Source: Lachnospiraceae bacterium
GTDB taxonomy: Bacteria > Bacillota > Clostridia > Lachnospirales > Lachnospiraceae
Assembly: GCA_030825115.1 (NCBI GenBank)
Contig: JAPJQL010000002.1
Span: 62,001 to 126,000, forward strand
DNA: 64,000 bases
Direction of reading: 5' to 3'
Position numbers and translations under genes: made by a program. Positions 33,039 to 42,154 of this stretch are shown here, in pieces (within the stretch, counting starts at the first letter, position 1; every line of letters begins with the position of its first letter). Under the pieces are notes generated by a model. That model was given only the letters and a program-made list of their open reading frames with translations, ran no database searches and was not told where the DNA came from.

Positions 33039-33812
33039 ATGTGGTCAAGAGGCGTATTGAAAAGAAATGCCATAGAATCATTGAGGAACTATTACTGGCC
33101 TGCCGTGCTGATCTGCCTGATCTCGGCGATCCTCAGCGGTACGCTGGTCGGCAGCGGCTCCCAGATCCAGCTTCAGTTAAACCGTAGCAATACCAACCCT
33201 GCTTCCGAGATCCAGATGCCGGACATATCCAGCTCGCAGTATTTCAGCTTTTTTGCGCTGTTTCTGGTCGTTTCCCTGATTGTATTCCTGGCAGTTACCC
33301 TGTTTTCCATCTTTGTGGGAAACATCATCACGGTCGGTAAGCTCAATTATTTTCTGGAAAGCCGGTATCAGATGAAATCAGCAGGAGTCGGACGTCTGTT
33401 CTGCGGCTTTTCCGAAGGACATTATCTGAATATTATGAAGTGCATGTTCTTCCGGGACTTATTTATCTATTTGTGGACTCTCCTGCTGGTGATTCCCGGA
33501 ATCTACAAACGTTATGAGTATTACATGGTGCCATATCTTATCGCCGAATATCCGGATATGGACCGGAAGGAAGCATTCCAGAGAAGCAAAGAGATGATGG
33601 ATGGCAATAAGCTCGCCACCTGGATTCTGGAGCTTTCTTTTATCGGATGGCTTTTCCTCGGCTCTCTGGCCTGTGGGGTCGGAGTCCTGTTTGTAAATCC
33701 TTATTATGAAGCGACCTTTATGGAGCTGTATCTGACCTTGAAGCAGAATGTCTACGGAACTGTACAGCAGGCGAATGCAGATGTGATCGATTCGTACTAT
33801 ACGATGCAATAA
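33039..33812 (+). CDS. DUF975 family membrane protein
   Basis: 257 residues with four to five hydrophobic segments. The opening LKRNAIESLRNYYWPAVLICLISAILSG, the central GRLFCGFSEGHYLNIMKCMFFRDLFIYLWTLLLVIPGIYKRYEYYMVPYLIAE and DRKEAFQRSKEMMDGNK are the hallmarks of DUF975. The function is not known. AAAGGA lies 10 bases before the ATG. It is a single-gene unit between the divergent vanW gene and a convergent phosphoglucomutase gene. Confidence 0.9.
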   Translation: MWSRGVLKRNAIESLRNYYWPAVLICLISAILSGTLVGSGSQIQLQLNRSNTNPASEIQMPDISSSQYFSFFALFLVVSLIVFLAVTLFSIFVGNIITVGKLNYFLESRYQMKSAGVGRLFCGFSEGHYLNIMKCMFFRDLFIYLWTLLLVIPGIYKRYEYYMVPYLIAEYPDMDRKEAFQRSKEMMDGNKLATWILELSFIGWLFLGSLACGVGVLFVNPYYEATFMELYLTLKQNVYGTVQQANADVIDSYYTMQ

Positions 33813-33815
33813 AGC

Positions 33816-33840
33816 AGGAGGCGGTGATCAACCGCCTCCT
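33816..33840. terminator. Bidirectional terminator hairpin
   Basis: AGGAGGCGGT (33816-33825) and ACCGCCTCCT (33831-33840), a perfect 10-bp GC-rich stem between convergent DUF975 and phosphoglucomutase genes; only short T-rich tails. Confidence 0.75.
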
Positions 33841-33863
33841 ACTCTGTTTAAACAATTTTATAT

Positions 33864-35600
33864 CTACAGAAGTTTGTCCACCATCGCCATCAGCGCGTCG
33901 CCCAGCGCTGCAGACTTCGCATCTGCATCCTCCAGGGAATCGCCCTTGATACCATAGTAGAACTTAATCTTCGGCTCCGTACCGGACGGACGGATGCACA
34001 GCCATGCATTGTCATTCATGTCATAGTAGAGAACATTGGAGGACGGAAGCCCGGTCGGGGTAACTTCGCCTGTCGCCATATCCTTCACGGTATCCATCTT
34101 ATAATCTCTTGCCGACAGAACCTTGTAATCGCCGACTGCCGCCGGAGTATCGTTGCGGAATGTCTCCATGATGGACTGAATCTTTGCCAGCCCCTCAATG
34201 CCGGACAGACCGATGGACTTCACGGCATCTTTATAATATCCGTACTTCTCATACATCGCAACCATAGCATCCCACAGGGTCATGTCCTTCGTCTTATAGT
34301 AAGCAGCCGCCTCACACAGGGCAACCGTAGCGGAAACCGCATCTTTGTCACGGGCGTACGTACCGATCAGACAGCCGTAGCTTTCCTCCAGGCCAAACAT
34401 ATAATGTCCGACTCCGGTCTGCTCCTCCTTCAGGATCTGCTGGCCGATCCACTTAAATCCGGTCAGGCACTCAACCAGCTTGCAGCGGTACTCAGCCGCC
34501 ACCGCATCGACCAGATTCGTGGTGACGATGGATTTTACCACTTCGCCGTCCGCCGGGATCGCATTCTGCGCCGCCTTCTGGCTCAGGACATATTCACACA
34601 ACAGGGAACCTGACATATTGCCGGTCAGCGGGATGTAGCTGCCGGACTTTGTATCTTTTACGTAAACGCCAAGGCGGTCTGCATCCGGATCGGTCGCCAG
34701 CACCAGGTCTGCGTCCTTCTCCTTCGCCAGTTCCAATCCAAGCGCAAACGCTTCCTCCGCCTCAGGGTTTGGATAGCTTACCGTCGGGAACTCGCCGTCC
34801 GGCAGTTCCTGCTGGGGAACTACGTAGACATGCTCAAAGCCAATCTCCTTCAGCACACGGCGGACCGGAAGATTGCCGGTGCCGTGAAGCGGGGTGTATA
34901 CGATCTTAATGCTGTCCTGCATCTTGTTGATGGCATCCTGGTTCACAACCTGCGCCTTGACATGGGCTATGTACTTGTCGTCGATCTCGGCGCCGATGAC
35001 CTGATACAGGCCGGCCGCCATCGCATCCTCTGCGCTCATGGTCTTCACGGTGGAGAGGTCCTCGATCGCGAGGACTTCCTCGGTCACGCCTTTGTCATGA
35101 GGCGGGGTGAACTGGGCGCCGTCCTCCCAGTATACCTTATATCCGTTGTACTCCGGCGGGTTGTGGCTTGCCGTCACGTTGATCCCCGCGATACAGCCAA
35201 GCTCTCTCACAGCAAACGATAATTCCGGCGTAGGTCGCAGAGACTCAAACTTATAAGCCTTGATCCCGTTTGCCGCCAACGTGCGCGCTGCCTCATCTGC
35301 AAATTCCGGCGACATCCGGCGGGAATCATATGCGATCGCAACGCCCTTGTCTGCGCCGCCCTGGCTGATGATGTAGTTTGCCAGACCCTGGGTTGCGCGG
35401 CGTACTACATAAATATTCATGCGGTTGATACCTGCGCCGATGATGCCCCGCAGCCCCGCAGTACCAAACTCCAGATCCATATAAAAACGCTCTTTGATCT
35501 CGTTCTCATCATTCCCGATGGCTCTTAACTCTGCCTTGGTATCCTCGTCAAAATACGGGTTTGACAGCCACTCCTGATAAATCTTCATGTAGTCTTTCAT
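33864..35600 (-). CDS. Phosphoglucomutase/phosphomannomutase
   Basis: About 578 residues, the size of PgcA-type alpha-phosphoglucomutases. The active-site phosphoserine loop GINVTASHNPPEYNGYK, the metal loop ATDPDADRLG, the sugar-binding GLEESYG and the C-terminal RPSGTEPKIKFYY phosphate-binding loop are all present. It interconverts glucose-1- and 6-phosphate and so could feed UDP-sugars and dTDP-rhamnose for the polysaccharide. ATG 35600 (MKDYMKIYQEW) follows GGAGGG; 19 extra in-frame codons upstream lack a ribosome site. Confidence 0.95.
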   Translation of the reverse strand: MKDYMKIYQEWLSNPYFDEDTKAELRAIGNDENEIKERFYMDLEFGTAGLRGIIGAGINRMNIYVVRRATQGLANYIISQGGADKGVAIAYDSRRMSPEFADEAARTLAANGIKAYKFESLRPTPELSFAVRELGCIAGINVTASHNPPEYNGYKVYWEDGAQFTPPHDKGVTEEVLAIEDLSTVKTMSAEDAMAAGLYQVIGAEIDDKYIAHVKAQVVNQDAINKMQDSIKIVYTPLHGTGNLPVRRVLKEIGFEHVYVVPQQELPDGEFPTVSYPNPEAEEAFALGLELAKEKDADLVLATDPDADRLGVYVKDTKSGSYIPLTGNMSGSLLCEYVLSQKAAQNAIPADGEVVKSIVTTNLVDAVAAEYRCKLVECLTGFKWIGQQILKEEQTGVGHYMFGLEESYGCLIGTYARDKDAVSATVALCEAAAYYKTKDMTLWDAMVAMYEKYGYYKDAVKSIGLSGIEGLAKIQSIMETFRNDTPAAVGDYKVLSARDYKMDTVKDMATGEVTPTGLPSSNVLYYDMNDNAWLCIRPSGTEPKIKFYYGIKGDSLEDADAKSAALGDALMAMVDKLL

Positions 35601-35642
35601 ATATTGTTCCCTCCTGTATATTCCTCCGCGGTGAGAGCATCC

Positions 35643-35671
35643 GCCGACGGTTCTCATATGATTTCATTATA
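35643..35671 (-). promoter_or_regulatory. Probable promoter region of phosphoglucomutase
   Basis: A perfect TATAAT (35666-35671 on the minus strand) lies about 65 bases before the ATG, in the gap after the CotS-like gene. The matching -35 is poor (TGCTTT-like, upstream of 35688), so only the -10 is convincing. Confidence 0.45.
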
Positions 35672-35697
35672 TAACAAGTTGTCTGAAAAAGCACTAT

Positions 35698-36684
35698 TTA
35701 ATTTTCGACTTTTATCATCGACAAAAAGTGCCTCCTCCCCTCCTCCTGTTCATCCAGGTTCTTCAACTTTTCCACATTTTTGGCGGGAACCCACGCCTTG
35801 TTGGCATTATAATAATAATTCAGCTGCTTCCAGTATTTCTCCGGATACAAAAACAGATAGTACAGGCAGGCGCGGTCTTCCCACTCCATCGGCAGGATCC
35901 TCTCATAGGCCTCCATCATGGACAGTCCCAGGCGCTCGTTCCAGTTATGCTTCTCCATGACTTTCCTCATAAAATGGTACAGATCCGTCATCTGGACTCC
36001 CCTGTGCATCTGGTTGAACTCGATAAACGCCACATCGTCCCGGCCCACCAGCACATGGTGCTGGTTCAAGTCCCCGTGGCATAAAAAAAGCCGGTCCTGC
36101 GCCCCGCTCTTTCGGAGCTTTTCCAGTCCTTCCTGTGCCTGGAGCGCCTGTTCGAAATAAGAACGGAAACGGCTCATCACACAGAGTTCAAATTCCGACT
36201 TTTTCCGCTTATTGCTGATAAATGTTCTCGTCCGCTTCATCTCCCGGCTGTGGCGCGCCATCTCCTCGTCTAACTGCTCCGGCAGCATGGAGCCAAGATC
36301 CCACTCCTCAAGCCACTCCACCTTCCGCAGCGCCTGATGGAGCCTTGCTATCCGGGACACGGAAAACAGGATTTCCCGGCTGTCTTTCAGATTGCACTCC
36401 CGGTCGGTGAACCAGTCTTTCAGGATATATTTTGTCCCATCCCCGGCGGCAGTCAGAAGTTCCCCGTCCCGGTTCCTCACATACTGGTCTACCTGGGTGA
36501 TCTTCTCCTCCTTCAGGATTCCCAGAACCTGTTCTTCAAATTCCAGCCGTTTCAGAGTGCCGCGGTACTCCTTCAGGAGCTTCACCCCGTCAGTCCGCTC
36601 ACAAATCCATGCTCCACGTCCCCGGCGAACCTCCGCTGTCTCTCCTTCATACTGCACAAGCACTTCCAAATAATTGTCGTTCAC
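35698..36684 (-). CDS. CotS-family (spore coat-type) kinase-like protein
   Basis: About 328 residues with an APH/CotS kinase-like fold: a Lys-containing N-lobe (GVKLLKEYRGTLKRLEFEEQ), LCHGDLNQHHVLVGRDDVAFIEFNQMHRG as catalytic loop (HGDLNQHH; the usual Asn is replaced by His) and a DFG-like EFN. Such changes are common in the spore-coat CotS group, whose members may bind rather than phosphorylate. The GTG at 36684 with GGAGGGG 6 bases upstream is a better start than the upstream ATG at 36723. It supports a spore-forming host. Confidence 0.8.
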   Translation of the reverse strand: MNDNYLEVLVQYEGETAEVRRGRGAWICERTDGVKLLKEYRGTLKRLEFEEQVLGILKEEKITQVDQYVRNRDGELLTAAGDGTKYILKDWFTDRECNLKDSREILFSVSRIARLHQALRKVEWLEEWDLGSMLPEQLDEEMARHSREMKRTRTFISNKRKKSEFELCVMSRFRSYFEQALQAQEGLEKLRKSGAQDRLFLCHGDLNQHHVLVGRDDVAFIEFNQMHRGVQMTDLYHFMRKVMEKHNWNERLGLSMMEAYERILPMEWEDRACLYYLFLYPEKYWKQLNYYYNANKAWVPAKNVEKLKNLDEQEEGRRHFLSMIKVEN

Positions 36685-36759
36685 GCCCACCCCTCCACTC
36701 TTTCGCTTACCAGCTACTTCCAAAGTATGAGGAAGGGCAAAAGAATATGCCCGGCAATC

Positions 36760-37926
36760 TTATAAAATCTCGTTCAGCAGAATCTCCTTTTGATTCTTCT
36801 CCGGGCATTCCAAAACCAGGTCGAGCATCCGCGACAGGATCGCGCCGATCTCCCTGCCCGGCTTCACCCCGGCGGCGATCAGATCCTGCCCGTTCACCGC
36901 CAGTTCTTTTAATGACAGGCAGTCCCCTGCCTCCCGGATCTTCCTGGTCGCCAGGCGGATGTCTTCTCCACAGTCTTTCAGCTCCAGAAGGGCATCCCAC
37001 ACCTCCGGCTCCATCTGGCTCATCGCCCGGCGCAGGCAGACCGGATCCGCACAAAGCTCTGCATCCGCCCACTTCACCAGCGTCTTGGCTTTTCCAATCG
37101 TGTCGTTATCCAGCTTCAGGTCACGCATCACCTGTACCGCCTCTTCCGGCGTCACCAGCCTGAGAAAGGCCGCCCAGCGGACGAATTTTTTCCGCGGAAG
37201 GTTTGCCGGTATCCTGATCTGTTCAAAGGGGATCCGGGCAAATGCCTCTGACACATAATTGCTGATACCGGTCTCATATACTTCCTTCATCCGCTTGGGG
37301 CGGACGGAAAGCAGAAGCTTCGTCAGCTCCATCTGGATCCGTTCCTTGCTGACGTTGGCGATATTCGGGGCAATCTCTGAGATCGCATTCCAGGTCTCGT
37401 CCTCAATCCAGAAATGAAGCTGGGCGGAAAAACGGATCGCGCGCAAGATGCGGAGCGCATCTTCGCTGAACCGCTCCATCGCGTTGCCCACACAGCGGAT
37501 GATCCCGTTTTCCAGGTCCTCCACGCCTCCAAAGGCATCCACGATCCCGGTATCGGTGCTGTACGCCATCGCATTGATGGTAAAATCACGGCGCTTCAAG
37601 TCCTCTTTTAAATCTGAGGTAAACGCCACTTCCTTCGGGTGTCTGCCGTCTTCATATTCCCCGTCGATCCGGTAGGTGGTGACCTCATACCCTTTGCGGT
37701 CCATCAGAACCGTCACCGTCCCGTGCTGGATGCCGGTATCCACCGTCCGCCGAAACAGCGCCTTTACCTGCTCCGGTTTTGCGGAAGTGGTGATATCCCA
37801 GTCCTCCGGCTCCCTGCCAAGCAGGGTATCCCGGACGCAGCCGCCCACGGCATACGCTTCAAAGCCATTCTGGTTCAATGTCCGAATGATGGTGTCCACC
37901 TGACGGGGGATTTGTATCTCTGTCAT
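36760..37926 (-). CDS. cca: CCA tRNA nucleotidyltransferase
   Basis: 388 residues. The class II nucleotidyltransferase head AYAVGGCVRDTLLGREPEDWDITTSAKPEQV with the DxD metal site, DLKRRDFTINAMAY and the neck block GNAMERFSEDALRILRAIRFSAQLHF are diagnostic. It builds or repairs the 3' CCA end of tRNAs without a template. Gene order (proS, cca, cotS, pgm on one strand) suggests loosely co-directional housekeeping genes. AAAGGAA precedes the ATG. Confidence 0.95.
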   Translation of the reverse strand: MTEIQIPRQVDTIIRTLNQNGFEAYAVGGCVRDTLLGREPEDWDITTSAKPEQVKALFRRTVDTGIQHGTVTVLMDRKGYEVTTYRIDGEYEDGRHPKEVAFTSDLKEDLKRRDFTINAMAYSTDTGIVDAFGGVEDLENGIIRCVGNAMERFSEDALRILRAIRFSAQLHFWIEDETWNAISEIAPNIANVSKERIQMELTKLLLSVRPKRMKEVYETGISNYVSEAFARIPFEQIRIPANLPRKKFVRWAAFLRLVTPEEAVQVMRDLKLDNDTIGKAKTLVKWADAELCADPVCLRRAMSQMEPEVWDALLELKDCGEDIRLATRKIREAGDCLSLKELAVNGQDLIAAGVKPGREIGAILSRMLDLVLECPEKNQKEILLNEIL

Positions 37927-37991
37927 AAGTCATGTTCCTTTCCTTGCAGGTCCCGGCGGGCAGATTCCCCAGCGGACTGTCTGTTTCATGC

Positions 37992-38050
37992 AAAATACCG
38001 GCAATGCCTGTCATGCTTGCAGCCACTGCCGGTATTTTTTAATCTCTGTC
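37992..38050. terminator. Terminator of proS
   Basis: AAATACCGGCA (37993-38003) and TGCCGGTATTT (38037-38047) with a long loop. A T-run follows on the minus strand (proS direction, TTTTG) and six T on the plus strand. Confidence 0.8.
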
Positions 38051-38077
38051 TATCGCACGTTTACCAGGGAGCTGCAA

Positions 38078-39511
38078 TTAATATGCTTTGCCCCAGTATA
38101 CCATCTTTGTCGCCGGTTTTCCACAGCAAACACACCGGTCTGATATTCTCTCCTGCTCAAACGGCATGCAGCGGGACGTTGCGCTGGTCATCTCCTTGAT
38201 CTTATCTTCACATTCCTGGCATCCGCACCACATCGCCTTTACAAATCCCGGCTTTTCTTCCACCGTCTTTACAAAGGTCTCAAAGTCGGCTGCCTCATAG
38301 GTATGGGCTTCGCGGTGTGCCTTTGCGCGCTCCAGCATGTCGCTCTGGATAGTGTCAAGCAGGCTGCCGACCTGTGCCGCAAGCTCGTCCAGGGAAACCG
38401 TGATCTTCTCGTGGGTATCGCGGCGCACCAGAACCGCCTGGTTATTCTCAATGTCACGAGGTCCGATCTCCACACGTACCGGAATCCCGCGCATCTCGGA
38501 CTCGCTGAATTTCCAGCCCGGGCTCTTGTCGCTGTCATCCACCTTTACTTTGAAACCGGAGAGGACATCACGCAATTCATACGCCTTGTCCAGCACGCCC
38601 TCTTTCTGCTGCTGTACCGGCACGATCATCACCTGGGTCGGCGCGATCCGCGGCGGCAGCACCAGACCGTTGTCATCTCCGTGTACCATGATGATCGCCC
38701 CGATCATACGGGTGGTCATCCCCCAGGAAGTCTGGTGAACATACTGTAAGGAGTTGTCTTTCGCCGCATACTGGATGCCAAATGCCTTTGCGAACCCGTC
38801 GCCAAAATTGTGGCTGGTGCCGGACTGCAGCGCCTTGCCGTCATGCATCAGGGACTCGATCGTATAGGTTGCCTCTGCGCCTGCAAACTTCTCCTTGTCG
38901 GTCTTCTGTCCCCGGATGACCGGAATCGCCAGCACCTCCTCGCAGAAATCCGCATACAGATTCAGCATCTGGATCGTTCTCTCCTCTGCCTCTTCGGCCG
39001 TAGCGTGAGCGGTATGGCCTTCCTGCCACAAAAACTCTCTGGAGCGGAGGAACGGTCTTGTCGTCTTTTCCCAGCGCACTACGGAGCACCACTGGTTATA
39101 TACCTTGGGCAGGTCGCGGTAGGAATGGATATCCTTTGCATAAAAATCACAGAACAAGGTCTCGGAAGTCGGACGCACGCACATACGCTCCTGCAGCTCC
39201 TCCAGGCCGCCGTGGGTCACCCAGGCCACTTCCGGGGCAAAGCCTTCCACATGGTCCTTCTCCTTCTGCAATAAGCTCTCAGGAATGAACAGGGGCATGT
39301 AGACATTCTCCACGCCTGTTTCTTTAAACCGTCTGTCCAGCTCATTCTGGATGTTCTCCCAGATCGCATATCCTGCCGGTTTGATAACCATGCAGCCCTT
39401 CACACTGGCATAATCACACAGCTCTGCTTTTTTTACGACGTCGGTATACCACTGGGCAAAATCCACGTCCATGGAAGTGATTGCTTCTACTAATTTCTTA
39501 TCCTTTGCCAT
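38078..39511 (-). CDS. proS: Prolyl-tRNA synthetase (short, type 3)
   Basis: 477 residues, the short form without the editing INS domain. Class II motifs are visible: VRPTSETLFCDFYAKDIHSYRDLPKVYNQWCSVVRWEKTTRPFLRSREFLWQEGHTAH, and the C-terminal domain ends in a Cys-rich zinc-type block (CGCQECEDKIKEM ... RCVCCGKPA) and a final Tyr, as in archaeal/eukaryotic-like ProRS. It charges tRNA-Pro. A T-box leader controls it. AGGAG precedes the ATG. Confidence 0.97.
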   Translation of the reverse strand: MAKDKKLVEAITSMDVDFAQWYTDVVKKAELCDYASVKGCMVIKPAGYAIWENIQNELDRRFKETGVENVYMPLFIPESLLQKEKDHVEGFAPEVAWVTHGGLEELQERMCVRPTSETLFCDFYAKDIHSYRDLPKVYNQWCSVVRWEKTTRPFLRSREFLWQEGHTAHATAEEAEERTIQMLNLYADFCEEVLAIPVIRGQKTDKEKFAGAEATYTIESLMHDGKALQSGTSHNFGDGFAKAFGIQYAAKDNSLQYVHQTSWGMTTRMIGAIIMVHGDDNGLVLPPRIAPTQVMIVPVQQQKEGVLDKAYELRDVLSGFKVKVDDSDKSPGWKFSESEMRGIPVRVEIGPRDIENNQAVLVRRDTHEKITVSLDELAAQVGSLLDTIQSDMLERAKAHREAHTYEAADFETFVKTVEEKPGFVKAMWCGCQECEDKIKEMTSATSRCMPFEQERISDRCVCCGKPATKMVYWGKAY

Positions 39512-39580
39512 GATAGCTCTCCTTTAAAGATTGATTAATTTCCTCTGGTCTGTGATGGTCCGGGGACAGGTCCCGGCATC

Positions 39581-39833
39581 AAAAAAGGTCATTCGGTCCC
39601 TGTCTTTTGACAAGGGACCGAATGACCAGATATCCGTTCGGCGGTACCACCCTGATTAGCTTCCATATGGAAACTCTCTTTTTATCCGTTAACGCCGGAG
39701 ATACGTTGTATTTTCATACAAGGCTCCGAGGCAGGTTGGGACGTCAGGGACACGGAAATCTCTCACCAATGATTTCCTCTCTGGATGTGTATGGCGGCTT
39801 AATAGTCCTCTTCATTGCCATTTTATGTTTGTA
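39581..39833 (-). promoter_or_regulatory. T-box leader of proS
   Basis: On the minus strand the T-box sequence AGGGTGGTACCGCC (39640-39653) is followed by an intrinsic terminator: a long GGTCATTCGGTCCC / GGGACCGAATGACC stem (39587-39627) and six T. Upstream lie the Stem I features (AATGAAGAGGACTA start, a GGAAATC/GATTTCC apical stem). It reads tRNA-Pro charging. A proline codon CCC at 39738-39740 is the most plausible specifier, but I could not fold Stem I with certainty. Confidence 0.93.
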
Positions 39834-39839
39834 TGGTTG

Positions 39840-39868
39840 ATTCTACGGCATTTTTGAGGTTTTGTCAA
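39840..39868 (-). promoter_or_regulatory. Promoter of the proS T-box transcript
   Basis: TTGACA (39863-39868), 17-bp spacer, TAGAAT (39840-39845) on the minus strand, about 330 bases before proS. Confidence 0.9.
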
Positions 39869-39952
39869 GAGGGCGGGTATTCCCCAACAGCCCCTCCCAT
39901 GGTACAATAAAACAAACGGCACACCAAACTCTCGTATGGAAAGGAATATCTC

Positions 39953-40387
39953 ATGAAAAAAGTACCACTCGCCTGTCTTCAGGAACACAACGCCCTGCTG
40001 ATATCCAATGTCCAGGACGGCATGCAGCAAAATCCCCATGAAATCCTGTCGATGACAGCAGACGAATACCTTCACTGGCTCCGCAAACTGGCGCTAAAGA
40101 GCCGGGAAACGGGATGCTTTGCGGACTTTTATTTCGGCAGGATCACCGCCAGTGAAAAGGAGGCGGTCCTGTCCCACCTTCCGGACAGCAGCCGGGAATA
40201 TATCCTGTCCCTGGATGCCAGCTCCGACGACCTTTACTATCAGCTTGACGGCCCTGATGATCCGGGACTTGCCATCCTTGCGGATCTGAGTGCACGGGAG
40301 CTCTTGTTCTCCACATTTTACTTTACCCGTCCACGCTGTACCGTATGGGGAAATTATGGTTTGAAATACCCTGTATTTTACGGATGA
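39953..40387 (+). CDS. Protein of unknown function
   Basis: 144 residues, not recognised. No signal peptide or membrane helix; mixed alpha-type sequence with many Leu, Asp and Ser. AAAGGA sits 8 bases before the ATG and a TACAAT -10-like box lies at 39902-39907, so expression is plausible. It is divergent from proS and convergent with the YtvI-like gene, whose stop is only 12 bases away. Confidence 0.65.
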   Translation: MKKVPLACLQEHNALLISNVQDGMQQNPHEILSMTADEYLHWLRKLALKSRETGCFADFYFGRITASEKEAVLSHLPDSSREYILSLDASSDDLYYQLDGPDDPGLAILADLSARELLFSTFYFTRPRCTVWGNYGLKYPVFYG

Positions 40388-40398
40388 TCCCTTTATCG

Positions 40399-41484
40399 TC
40401 ACTCATCCGTTTCGTTTTGTTCCCTGCTGTCTAAAAGCTGTACCAGATCCTCGATGAGCAAAAGCCCGACCGGTCCTAAAAGAAAACCTGCAATACCAAA
40501 AAGCTGCAGACCCACATACATCGATATCAGCGTTTCCAGGGGCGACAGTCCGACTCTGTCGCCCATCATCTTTGCCTCTAAGATTTCCCGCACAAAGTAG
40601 CAGATGATATAAAGGCCAAACAGCGCAAGCCCGTACCCCCATCTGCGGCGAAAGCACATGATGACGGCCCAGGGAATCAGCACGGTTCCCGTCCCAAAGA
40701 CCGGAAGTGCATCCAGAATTCCGATTCCAATCCCCGCAAGAATGTAATATGGATTCCCCAAAAGCCAGAATCCCACCATGCAGATCGTCATCGTGAGAAG
40801 CATAATAAGGCCCTGGGTCTTTAAAAACGCATCCGCCACATTGGCAAGACGGCGGGCTATCAGGGTGAATTCCCGCCTAAATGCCGACGCCTTGCAGCGC
40901 TCTTTCCACCGCTCCATCTCCTGGATGGATAAGGCCACAGCCACCAGCATCACGACAGAGACCACTGTGAGCTGTATCCCGATTCGGAACAGGGATACGG
41001 AATTTACCATCAAATACGGCATTGCGGCATCCCGCAGGCTGACCACCATCCCCAAAAACATCTCCCGCATCAGAATGACCAGCATATTTTCCTTCAGGCA
41101 TAACAAATGTTCCATCTGATGGCAGGTCTCCGTCAGCCACAGATCCAGGCTGCGCGTCCATTCCGGGATATGTTCCATCAAAAGGCAGGCCTCCAGACAT
41201 AATTTTCTCCCGCCCAAATACAGTCCGGCAAAAATAAACGCCATGATAACCGTCAGCTCCGCAGCCCCGACCACGCCAGCCGGAATCCCCCAGGACTTCC
41301 CCCGGATACGGATTCTGCACCGCTTCGCCAACCACGCCGAAGATGGTCTCAAAAGCAATGCAAACCCATATGCAAATAGAAAGGGAACTACAAGGGGCAG
41401 CAAGTAGCGGAAGCTTCCGTATACTGCCCCTGTAATTCCCACAATTAGTATGATTTTCTTCAGTTTCTTATCCGGTTTACCCAT
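40399..41484 (-). CDS. AI-2E/YtvI-family membrane protein
   Basis: 361 residues with about seven to eight hydrophobic segments, beginning YGSFRYLLPLVVPFLFAYGFALLLRP and ending with the typical GVGLSPLETLISMYVGLQLFGIAGFLLGPVGLLLIEDL block of the AI-2E (PF01594) family. YtvI-type members are sporulation membrane proteins; the length and N-terminus fit that subgroup, but autoinducer or ion export is also known in the family. It lies 90 bases downstream of mobB on the same strand. Confidence 0.85.
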   Translation of the reverse strand: MGKPDKKLKKIILIVGITGAVYGSFRYLLPLVVPFLFAYGFALLLRPSSAWLAKRCRIRIRGKSWGIPAGVVGAAELTVIMAFIFAGLYLGGRKLCLEACLLMEHIPEWTRSLDLWLTETCHQMEHLLCLKENMLVILMREMFLGMVVSLRDAAMPYLMVNSVSLFRIGIQLTVVSVVMLVAVALSIQEMERWKERCKASAFRREFTLIARRLANVADAFLKTQGLIMLLTMTICMVGFWLLGNPYYILAGIGIGILDALPVFGTGTVLIPWAVIMCFRRRWGYGLALFGLYIICYFVREILEAKMMGDRVGLSPLETLISMYVGLQLFGIAGFLLGPVGLLLIEDLVQLLDSREQNETDE

Positions 41485-41574
41485 GGACTCACCTATTTCT
41501 GTTTTGTACTTCCTTTGTACAGACTTTATTGTGTCCCTGGTCTTGTGGAAATATTCTTTTATCCCACATTTCTT

Positions 41575-42129
41575 TTAACGATTTTTTCCAATTTTTCCGT
41601 CTCTCCATGCTGCCTGATCCAATCCGGCGGCCGCGCACAAAAGCTCTGCAGCACGCTCGTAATCCGTAAGCCTGATCCGCTCTACACCTGCCACACGACA
41701 GTCCGTATCGGTCGCAAGCGCCAGGAGTGTCTCCGGACTGCAGACAGATTGTCTTGACACCGCTTTCCGCACCAATTCGATCTTGGGATACGGCGAATGC
41801 TTCTGGCCCTCCAACAATACCATATCAAAATCACAAAACAGTTCCACCAGGGATTCCAGCCGCCCGGGTTCCTCCCGCACCATCATCCACCTTCCGCCGG
41901 AATAAACCGCAACCCCTTCCGCGCCGGCAGCCCTCAGACGGCAGCTGTCGGTTCCGGGAACGTCCGGCTCAAACTCATGGCCATCATGCTTGATGACCGC
42001 AACCCGCCATCCCCTTCTGTTAAGGCAGGGAATCAGGTGTTCCAGAAACGTGGTCTTTCCACTGTTTTTCACTCCGCTTATGGCTGCGACATAAGGGCGC
42101 GGCGCTTTGCTCATTCTCTCACCACTCAT
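41575..42129 (-). CDS. mobB: Molybdopterin-guanine dinucleotide biosynthesis protein MobB
   Basis: About 184 residues. The P-loop AISGVKNSGKTTFLEHLIP, VAVIKHDGHEF and the later VLLEGQKHSPYPKIELVR are the family's signatures. It is a GTP-binding accessory of the MobA reaction that attaches GMP to molybdopterin. ATG 42129 (MSGERMSK) follows AGGAGG; a longer frame exists but overlaps moeA. It lies 25 bases after moeA. Confidence 0.93.
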   Translation of the reverse strand: MSGERMSKAPRPYVAAISGVKNSGKTTFLEHLIPCLNRRGWRVAVIKHDGHEFEPDVPGTDSCRLRAAGAEGVAVYSGGRWMMVREEPGRLESLVELFCDFDMVLLEGQKHSPYPKIELVRKAVSRQSVCSPETLLALATDTDCRVAGVERIRLTDYERAAELLCAAAGLDQAAWRDGKIGKNR

Positions 42130-42154
42130 GGCTCCTCCTGTTAAAAATGAACCC

